Shown here: piece by piece, positions 8,659 through 14,057 of the stretch
How positions within the stretch are numbered: the first letter of the stretch is position 1
Layout of the letters: every line of letters begins with the position of its first letter
Source of the DNA: an uncultured Pseudomonadota bacterium
GTDB taxonomy: Bacteria > Pseudomonadota > Gammaproteobacteria > Burkholderiales > SCOH01
NCBI GenBank assembly: GCA_937863215.1
Contig: CALMFQ010000323.1
Coordinates: 1 to 16,184, forward strand
Length of the DNA: 16,184 nucleotides
Direction: 5' to 3'
Notes under the pieces: generated by a model
What the model was told of the DNA's origin: nothing
What the model saw: only the letters and a program-made list of their open reading frames with translations
The model's database searches: none
Translations under genes and position numbers: made by a program

Positions 8659-8666
8659 CGGTGTGC

Positions 8667-10097
8667 ATGAAAATTGTTTCGGGAAAGCTGGCCGTAGCGC
8701 TGCTGGCCGTATCGGTCCTGTGTTATAGCCCGGCCGGTACGGCTCGGCCAGTCGGCGCGGTGCCGGACGAAGTGCGCCAGGCATTTGCCGACGCCGGCGT
8801 GCCGCTCAGTCATGTGGCGCTGCTGGCGCGGCCGGTGGGCCAGACGGCGAATGCGGTGGCGTGGCGCGCCGAGGCACCGATGAATCCGGCATCGACAATG
8901 AAGCTGCTGACCACGTTCGCCGGGCTGGAACTGCTCGGCCCGCAGTATAGCTGGATTACCAGCGTGCTGCGCCAGGGAGGGCTGGCCGACGGTGTGTTCA
9001 AGGGTACGCTGGTGCTGCGCGGTGCCGGCGATCCCAAGTTGACGCTGGAACAGCTCTGGCTGCTGCTGCGTGAATTACGGCTGCGCGGCGTCCAGCGCAT
9101 CGACGGCAATATCGTGCTCGATAAATCGCTGTGGCAGCTGCCGGTCGATGGCGAGGCATTCGATGCAACGCCGCTGAAACCGTACAACGTTGCGCCTGAC
9201 CCGCTGCTGGCCAACTTCAAGACGCTGCGTTTCCATTTGCTGCCGGCTGGCGAGCGCATCGAGATACTGACCGATCCGCCGCTGCCGGAAGTGCAACTGG
9301 TCAACCGCCTGCAGCCCGATCCGCAGCCGTGCGGCGAATGGAAGAACGGGCTGCAGGTGGACGTCGCCAACGGCCATGTGGTCACGTTTTCCGGCAAATA
9401 CCGCAGCAGCTGCGGTGAGCGCGATTATTACCTGAGTCTGCTGACGCACACCGATTACACCGCTGCACTGCTGCGCCAGCTGTGGCACGAGCTGGGCGGC
9501 GAAATCAACGGCCGCATCGGCGAGGGAGCCGTGCCGGCCGGAGCAACGCCGTGGTTCGAACACCGTTCGCCGCCGTTGGCGGAAGTGATCCGCGATATCA
9601 ACAAGTACAGCAACAACACCCAGGCACGCCTGCTGTTCCTTACGCTGGGTCTGGCGACGACACCGGCCGGGCAGAATCCGCTGCCGGCGGCGCAGCAGGC
9701 GCTGCGCCAGTGGCTGCAACAACGCCGGCTGGCGATGCCTGAGCTGGTGCTGGAAAACGGCTCCGGCCTGTCGCGCAAGGAGCGCATCAGCGCCGCCAGC
9801 CTGGCGGCATTGCTGGATCTGGCACAGGCCAGCCCGCTCGGTGCCGAGCTGGAAAGCAGCCTGCCGCTGGTCGCGGTGGACGGCACCATGAAAAAGCGTC
9901 TTACCGGCGCCGCTGGCCGTGCCCACATCAAAACCGGCTCACTCGACGGGGTGCGTGCGGTGGCGGGCTATGTGCAGCGCGATGACGGAAAATGGATCGT
10001 AGTCGGGCTGGTCAACCATCCGCAGGCGGCGGATGCCACTGCCGCACTCGATCGGTGGATCGGCTGGGTCGCCGCAGGCGGTGCTGCCGGCGATTGA
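8667..10097 (+). CDS. dacB: PBP4-type D-Ala-D-Ala carboxypeptidase/endopeptidase (peptidase S13)
   Basis: This 476-residue protein has a signal peptide (about 1-26, MKIVSGKLAVALLAVSVLCY then SPAGTA). The three signature motifs of S13 penicillin-binding proteins are in order: SxxK as STMK (Ser76, Lys79) within NPASTMKLLTT, SNN at 315-317 within NKYSNNTQ, and KTG at 422-424 within HIKTGSLDGV. The long insert between SxxK and SNN (about 110-300) is typical of PBP4/DacB and includes the family-like segments LRGAGDPKLT and KPYNVAPDPLL. The enzyme should act in the periplasm, removing terminal D-Ala from, or cutting cross-links in, peptidoglycan. It is divergent from the pel operon and convergent with the 6PGDH-like gene. 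The start at 8667 is chosen for its GGAAGG ribosome binding site and signal peptide. No clear plus-strand promoter was found; TAGAAT at 8548-8553, inside pelA, is one weak -10 candidate. Confidence 0.95.
   Translation: MKIVSGKLAVALLAVSVLCYSPAGTARPVGAVPDEVRQAFADAGVPLSHVALLARPVGQTANAVAWRAEAPMNPASTMKLLTTFAGLELLGPQYSWITSVLRQGGLADGVFKGTLVLRGAGDPKLTLEQLWLLLRELRLRGVQRIDGNIVLDKSLWQLPVDGEAFDATPLKPYNVAPDPLLANFKTLRFHLLPAGERIEILTDPPLPEVQLVNRLQPDPQPCGEWKNGLQVDVANGHVVTFSGKYRSSCGERDYYLSLLTHTDYTAALLRQLWHELGGEINGRIGEGAVPAGATPWFEHRSPPLAEVIRDINKYSNNTQARLLFLTLGLATTPAGQNPLPAAQQALRQWLQQRRLAMPELVLENGSGLSRKERISAASLAALLDLAQASPLGAELESSLPLVAVDGTMKKRLTGAAGRAHIKTGSLDGVRAVAGYVQRDDGKWIVVGLVNHPQAADATAALDRWIGWVAAGGAAGD
8722..8750 (-). 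promoter_or_regulatory. Possible pelA operon promoter inside dacB (weak)
   Basis: Because dacB starts only 15 bp from pelA, any pelA promoter must lie inside dacB. The best minus-strand -10 candidate is TATAAC at 8722-8727 (5 of 6 to consensus). The -35 position, TGGCCG at 8745-8750 with a 17-nt spacer, matches poorly. The transcript would start near 8715 and have a leader of about 64 nt. A weak -35 would fit an activator-dependent promoter, but no activator site is recognised. Confidence 0.25.
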
Positions 10098-10099
10098 AA

Positions 10100-11005
10100 T
10101 CAGGCGTCGTTGCCGGGAGTGCTGCCGAATCCGTCCGGATAGTTGCGCAGCAGGTTGACGATCTGCTGCTCGAAATGCTGGCTGCTGCTGGATGCAAACT
10201 GGATGATTCGCGCCAGTTCCAGCGCTGGCCAGGAGTGCGGCGGCGGATGCGGCAGCAGTGCTCCGTGTTCTGCCAGTGGCGGGAAAAACGCAGTGAACGG
10301 GCGGTCCGGATCGATATGGCACAGATAAGCGGCCGCCTGCGCCGCCAGCTTCTGCCGCAGCTCGCCGCCCTGGCGCCATAGTGGCGCCAGCTGTTGCTCG
10401 GCGGCCTGCAGCGTCTGTTGCGGGTCGAAATTCTGGTGGGCCTGCGAAATGCTGTGCATTACCGCGCTTTCGATTGCGCGTTGCAGGCTGCGGATGAACA
10501 GCCCGGAGCCGGCCGGCCCGCAATGCAGCCAGCCGCGTTGCGGCAGCGGTGCCAGCGCATTGAGCCCGTCGGCTGCCTGTTGCAGTGCCGCCACTGTGCC
10601 GCCGGCCAGTATGGCAAATCCGTAGTGTGCGCCCCACTGGTTCAGCGCGATACCGACATCGACATAGCCGACTCCTTGCTGCTGCGCCTGCCGCTCACGT
10701 TGCATTGCTTCGGTGGCGCTGCAGAAGCCGGCATCGACAATCACGTCGCCGGCGCTCATCGATTGCAGCAGGCCGGGAAATACCGGCGCGAGCGGCAGTT
10801 CCGGTTCCAGCAGCCAGATGGTGCGGGGAGCGGGCAGGGCGGCGAACAACTGTGCCAGCGTGGCGTGCGCCTGCGGTGCCAGCTCGGCGCTGTCAACGCC
10901 GGGGCTGAGCAGCGCAAAGGCTTGGCCGCTGGCGCGCAGACGCCGGCACAGCGCCAGCGCCGATGCGGCAAAACAGATAACGCCAAGCGACACCGGAAGA
11001 CTCAT
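10100..11005 (-). CDS. Degenerate 6-phosphogluconate dehydrogenase-like protein (probable pseudoenzyme)
   Basis: The 301-residue length suits short-form 6PGDH, and family landmarks remain in order: LGVI at 7-10 (first strand of a Rossmann fold), SAGDVIVDAG at 84-93, GYVDVG at 113-118, WGAHYGF at 124-130, LAGG at 133-136, HCGPAGSG at 161-168 and a C-terminal LLRNYPDGFGS. The functional residues are mostly lost. The glycine loop (GxGxxG) reads CFAASA at 11-16. The substrate-binding SGG after VDVG reads ALN at 120-122. In the catalytic helix, Lys183, His186, Asn187 and Tyr191 (sheep enzyme numbering) become Arg172, Gln175, Arg176 and Ser180, and only Glu190 survives, as Glu179. It is therefore unlikely to oxidise 6-phosphogluconate. 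The frame is intact with no stop codons, so it is a maintained coding gene, not a decayed remnant. The ATG at 11003-11005 is preferred; an in-frame TTG lies at 11009-11011. Neither has a strong ribosome binding site. It lies 131 bp after kup in the same orientation. Its function is unknown. Confidence 0.75.
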   Translation of the reverse strand: MSLPVSLGVICFAASALALCRRLRASGQAFALLSPGVDSAELAPQAHATLAQLFAALPAPRTIWLLEPELPLAPVFPGLLQSMSAGDVIVDAGFCSATEAMQRERQAQQQGVGYVDVGIALNQWGAHYGFAILAGGTVAALQQAADGLNALAPLPQRGWLHCGPAGSGLFIRSLQRAIESAVMHSISQAHQNFDPQQTLQAAEQQLAPLWRQGGELRQKLAAQAAAYLCHIDPDRPFTAFFPPLAEHGALLPHPPPHSWPALELARIIQFASSSSQHFEQQIVNLLRNYPDGFGSTPGNDA

Positions 11006-11093
11006 CCACAAGCTGATCGGCCGCCCATGATAGCAGGCCGTGCCGGCTGCGGATATGCCAGCGGGTTAGGCGCCGCGGGCCAGAACGGGCGTT

Positions 11094-11133
11094 GCTGTCC
11101 GTGCCGACAGCGCCTGGCGGCGCGTCGGCGCCA
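11094..11133. other. Two GC-rich hairpins between kup and the 6PGDH-like gene
   Basis: GCTGTC at 11094-11099 pairs with GACAGC at 11106-11111 around a 6-nt loop. Next to it, 11115-11133 folds as TGGCG/CGCCA outside, one G-G mismatch, two more pairs and a 3-nt loop. The second starts 3 nt after the kup stop. Neither is followed by a T-run on the minus strand, so they are not classical intrinsic terminators. They could stabilise the kup mRNA 3' end or cause attenuation. The rest of the gap from 11006 to 11136 shows no clear promoter. Confidence 0.35.
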
Positions 11134-11136
11134 GAC

Positions 11137-13011
11137 TCAGATTTCCACCTGCGTGCCGAGTTCGACCACGCGGTTGGTGGGAATGCGGAAGAAGTCGGTG
11201 GCGCGCATGGCGTTGCGCGACATGACGGCAAAAATCTTCTCGCGCCACAGCGCCATTCCCGGCATCTTGCTTGGCACCAGGGTTTCGCGCGACAGGAAGA
11301 ACGAGGTGTCCATCATGTCGAACTTCAGACCCTGCCGGCCGCAGTCCTCAAGGATTTCCGGCACGTCCGGCGCCTCCTTGAAGCCGTACGAGGCAGTGAC
11401 GAAGAAGAAGGTAGCGCCCAGCGGCCGGACCTGGATACGGTCGATATCCGGCACGAACGGAATGTCTTCGGTAATGATGTTGAGGAACACCACCCGCTCA
11501 TGCAGCACCTTGTTGTGCTTGAGATTGTGCAGCAAGGCATGCGGCACGCCCTCGCTGGTGCTGGTCATGAAAATTGCGGTGCCCTGCACGCGGGTCGGCG
11601 GGTAGGACTCCAGCGATTTGACGAAACCTTCCAGCGGCAGCGAATCGGCCGACAGGCGCTCGAACAGGATCTGCCGGCCGCGCTTCCAGGTGGTCAGCAG
11701 CGTGAACGACAGCAGGCCGATCAGCAGCGGGAACCAGCCGCCTTCCATGATCTTCATCGCGTTGGCGCTGAAGAATGCGCCGTCGACGAACAGGAATACG
11801 CCGAATACCGCACCGCTGAGCCACGGGTTCCAGCGCCACAGGTTCTTGACCACGATGTAGGCCAGTACGGTGGTGATGACCATGGTTGCGGTCACTGCAA
11901 TGCCGTATGCCGCCGCCAGATTGCTTGAGCTGCGGAAACCGATTACCAGCAGGATGATCGAGATCAGCAGCATCCAGTTGATCGCCGGCACGTAGATCTG
12001 GCCGATTTCCTTTTCCGAAGTGTGCAGGATCGCCAGGCGCGGCAGGTAGCCCAGCTGTACCGCCTGGCGTGTCAGCGAGAAGGCGCCGGAAATCACTGCC
12101 TGCGACGCGATCACGGTGGCGGCGGTGGACAGGATTACCATCGGTGCCAGTGCCCATTTCGGCGCCAGCAGGTAGAACGGGTTCTGGATCGCATCGGGAG
12201 TATGGATCAGCAGTGCGCCCTGGCCGAAATAGTTGAGCACCAGCGACGGCAGGACAAAAGCGAACCATGCGAGGCGGATCGGCTGTTTGCCGAAATGGCC
12301 CATGTCGGCATACAGCGCCTCGGCGCCGGTCAGCGCCAGTACTACCGCACCCAGCGCCAGGAACGCCTCCCAGCGGTGATGCAGCACAAATGTCAGGCCG
12401 AATACGGGGTTGACCGCCTGCAGCACTTCGGGTGCCCGAATGATATTGGTGATGCCCAGAAACGCAAGGCAGCAGAACCACAGCACCATGATCGGGCCAA
12501 ACAGCTTGCCGACACTGTGTGTGCCCCAGCGCTGCATGGCAAACAGGCCGATCAGGACGATAATGGTGCTCGGGATGACGTATGGCTTGAGCACCGGCGT
12601 GATGATCTCCAGCCCCTCGACCGCGGACAGCACCGAAATTGCCGGCGTGATCATGCCGTCGCCGTAGAACAGCGCCGCGCCGAATATCCCCGCCAGCATT
12701 ACGTTCCATTTCGCTGCCGGGCGTTTTTCCAGCGTGCGCAGCACCAGTGCCATCAGCGCCAGAATACCGCCTTCGCCGTTATTGTCGGCACGCATGATGA
12801 ACACTACATATTTGAGCGATACCACCAGCAGGATCGACCAGAAGATCAGCGACAGGATTCCGAGAATGTTTTCCGGCGCCAATGCAATCGAGTGCCCGGT
12901 AAAGCATTCCTTCATCGTATACAGCGGGCTGGTGCCGATATCGCCGTAAACCACGCCGATGGCGCCGAGCGTCAATGCTGCAAGTGGCTGTTTGGACATG
13001 CCTGTCTGCAT
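11137..13011 (-). CDS. kup: Kup family low-affinity potassium uptake protein
   Basis: The 624-residue product is nearly the size of E. coli Kup (622). It begins MQTGMSKQPLAALTLGAIGV and carries the family signature GVVYGDIGTSPLYT at about 19-32. A series of strongly hydrophobic helices (about 12 expected) extends to around residue 450, including GDGMITPAISVLSAVEGLE and, near the end of the membrane part, FLFVDGAFFSANAMKI. A cytoplasmic C-terminal domain of about 170 residues ends in VVELGTQVEI, a typical Kup terminus. It imports K+, probably with protons, across the inner membrane. The start at 13009-13011 has AGGA about 10 nt upstream; an in-frame Met four codons later (12999) is also possible, and the frame extends to 13146 through the promoter region. 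Transcription likely starts at the candidate promoter at 13055-13083 and may continue into the 6PGDH-like gene. Confidence 0.96.
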   Translation of the reverse strand: MQTGMSKQPLAALTLGAIGVVYGDIGTSPLYTMKECFTGHSIALAPENILGILSLIFWSILLVVSLKYVVFIMRADNNGEGGILALMALVLRTLEKRPAAKWNVMLAGIFGAALFYGDGMITPAISVLSAVEGLEIITPVLKPYVIPSTIIVLIGLFAMQRWGTHSVGKLFGPIMVLWFCCLAFLGITNIIRAPEVLQAVNPVFGLTFVLHHRWEAFLALGAVVLALTGAEALYADMGHFGKQPIRLAWFAFVLPSLVLNYFGQGALLIHTPDAIQNPFYLLAPKWALAPMVILSTAATVIASQAVISGAFSLTRQAVQLGYLPRLAILHTSEKEIGQIYVPAINWMLLISIILLVIGFRSSSNLAAAYGIAVTATMVITTVLAYIVVKNLWRWNPWLSGAVFGVFLFVDGAFFSANAMKIMEGGWFPLLIGLLSFTLLTTWKRGRQILFERLSADSLPLEGFVKSLESYPPTRVQGTAIFMTSTSEGVPHALLHNLKHNKVLHERVVFLNIITEDIPFVPDIDRIQVRPLGATFFFVTASYGFKEAPDVPEILEDCGRQGLKFDMMDTSFFLSRETLVPSKMPGMALWREKIFAVMSRNAMRATDFFRIPTNRVVELGTQVEI

Positions 13012-13054
13012 CGAATTTTCGTCCTGGCTGGATGAGAAGGGAAAAAGCCCGCGC

Positions 13055-13083
13055 ATGGTAGCACTTTTGCACTGCGGCAAGAA
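13055..13083 (-). promoter_or_regulatory. Candidate kup promoter
   Basis: On the minus strand TTCTTG (13078-13083) and TACCAT (13055-13060) are separated by 17 nt, and TG one base before the -10 makes it extended-type (TGCTACCAT). The predicted transcript starts near 13048, giving a leader of about 37 nt before the kup ATG. It lies in the 193-bp divergent gap between kup and parA. Confidence 0.4.
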
Positions 13084-13130
13084 ACATGAGTGTTTGCTGA
13101 TGCGGCCAGTCGCCAAGCAGTGCGGGGCGG

Positions 13131-13167
13131 CGTAGAATTTGCGCATCTGGTTTTATATAAATACAAG
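13131..13167 (+). promoter_or_regulatory. AT-rich region upstream of parA, probable promoter
   Basis: The segment TTTTATATAAATACAAG at 13151-13167 is a strong AT island in GC-rich DNA, 37 nt before the parA start. Overlapping -10-like hexamers are possible (TATAAA at 13156-13161, TACAAG at 13162-13167). TTGCGC at 13139-13144 lies 17 nt before TACAAG and could be the -35. The exact elements cannot be fixed by eye. Confidence 0.35.
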
Positions 13168-13193
13168 CAATCGCTGGCAGGCGATAACCGACA

Positions 13194-13198
13194 AGGGG
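13194..13198 (+). promoter_or_regulatory. Ribosome binding site of parA, deciding its start
   Basis: AGGGG lies 6 nt before the ATG at 13205 and abuts the in-frame ATG at 13199, which is too close to be served by it. The start at 13205 is therefore preferred; choosing 13199 would add only two residues. Confidence 0.55.
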
Positions 13199-13204
13199 AT
13201 GAAG

Positions 13205-13966
13205 ATGCGCAGAGTCGTGTTCAACAAGAAAGGTGGCGTGGGCAAATCGACGATCACCGCCAATCTGGCGGCGATCAGCGCTGCCGGGGGGCTGAAGACG
13301 CTGGTGGTCGATCTCGATCCGCAGGGCAATTCGACGCATTACATCATGGGCCTGCCCGGCTCGGATCTGAAGCACACCGTTGCCGATCTGTTCGAACAGA
13401 CGCTGAGCTTCAGCCTGTACGCGAAGAAGGCCAGCGATTTCATCCACGCGTCGCCTTACGAGAATCTCGATGTGCTGCCGTCGCACCCGTCGCTGGCCGA
13501 TCTGCAGAGCAAGCTCGAATCGCGCTACAAGATATTCAAGCTGCGCGATTCGCTCAAGGATCTGGAATACGATCTGATCTACATCGACACACCGCCGGCG
13601 CTGAATTTCTTTACCCTGTCGGCGCTGATCGCTGCCGAATCGTGCCTGATTCCGTTCGACTGCGACGATTTTTCGCGCAAGGCGCTGTACAGCCTGCTGC
13701 AAAGCGTGCAGGAAATCCGCGAGGACCACAACCCGAAGCTGGCGATCGGCGGCATCGTCGTCAACCAGTTCCAGGCGCGCGCATCGCTGCCGACCAAGCT
13801 GGTCGAAGAGCTGAAAGGCGAGGGGCTGCCGGTGCTGAGTTCGTATCTGTCGTCGTCGGTGAAAATCCGCGAATCGCACGAATTGTCGCGGCCGATGATC
13901 TATCTCGATCCGAAACACAAGCTGACCCAGGAATTCGTTTCGCTGCACGGCGAACTGCAGGGCTGA
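13205..13966 (+). CDS. ParA/Soj/MinD-type ATPase (orphan)
   Basis: This 253-residue protein begins MRRVVFNKKGGVGKST, placing the deviant Walker A motif KGGVGKST at 9-16 with signature lysine Lys9. It also has the DLDPQGNST motif (36-44) and a Walker B region, YDLIYIDTPPAL (123-133), so all ATPase motifs are intact. The family includes chromosome/plasmid partition ParA and proteins that position chemosensory arrays, carboxysomes or other cargo. It lacks the N-terminal helix-turn-helix of large plasmid ParA proteins. No parB or parS-like partner is visible: the next gene downstream is a membrane sensor, and the upstream neighbour is divergent kup. Its cargo cannot be told from sequence. I see no plasmid or phage genes around it, so it is more likely a conserved chromosomal gene than a mobile one. 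A Soj-like role without a local partner is inference. Confidence 0.88.
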   Translation: MRRVVFNKKGGVGKSTITANLAAISAAGGLKTLVVDLDPQGNSTHYIMGLPGSDLKHTVADLFEQTLSFSLYAKKASDFIHASPYENLDVLPSHPSLADLQSKLESRYKIFKLRDSLKDLEYDLIYIDTPPALNFFTLSALIAAESCLIPFDCDDFSRKALYSLLQSVQEIREDHNPKLAIGGIVVNQFQARASLPTKLVEELKGEGLPVLSSYLSSSVKIRESHELSRPMIYLDPKHKLTQEFVSLHGELQG

Positions 13967-13991
13967 CGTCGCGCCAACTCCCTCCTATACT
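13963..13991 (+). promoter_or_regulatory. Candidate promoter of the CHASE/PAS sensor gene
   Basis: CTGACG at 13963-13968 (4 of 6 to the -35 consensus) and TATACT at 13986-13991 (5 of 6 to the -10) are separated by exactly 17 nt. The -35 overlaps the parA stop codon (13964-13966). Transcription would start near 13998, about 60 nt before the sensor start codon. Confidence 0.5.
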
Positions 13992-13998
13992 GGTTTCA

Positions 13999-14024
13999 GG
14001 CCTGCCCACTGCCGTGGGCGGGCT
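13999..14024 (+). other. Strong stem-loop between parA and the sensor gene
   Basis: GGCCTGCCCAC (13999-14009) pairs with GTGGGCGGGCT (14014-14024) around the loop TGCC, giving 11 pairs with two G-T wobbles. No T-run follows directly (the next bases are GCGCCGG), so it is a poor intrinsic terminator for parA. Its first base lies at the predicted transcription start of the downstream gene, so it may be a protective 5' leader hairpin. Confidence 0.5.
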
Positions 14025-14048
14025 GCGCCGGTTCCATGATTTTCCCCC

Positions 14049-14052
14049 GAGG
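14049..14052 (+). promoter_or_regulatory. Ribosome binding site supporting a TTG start
   Basis: GAGG lies 5 nt before TTG at 14058. An in-frame stop (TGA at 14037-14039) and the lack of any in-frame ATG or GTG between it and 14058 exclude a longer protein, so TTG is the best start. Confidence 0.6.
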
Positions 14053-14057
14053 TATAT

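Noticed and set aside
8652..8813. N-terminal extension of PelA by 54 residues
   Set aside because: It lies opposite the dacB start and signal peptide and would bury the PelA signal peptide in the interior of the protein.
10394..11605. A 403-codon plus-strand frame spanning the 6PGDH-like gene and the end of kup
   Set aside because: It crosses two genes and the gap between them on the opposite strand. The minus-strand translations match known families and this one does not.
13042..13053. GGGAAAAAGCCC-like inverted element near the kup leader
   Set aside because: It has only three base pairs around an A-run, too short to be a terminator or operator.
13012..13146. N-terminal extension of Kup by 45 residues
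   Set aside because: It covers the probable promoter and leader, and the family signature begins about 20 residues after the chosen Met, as usual.
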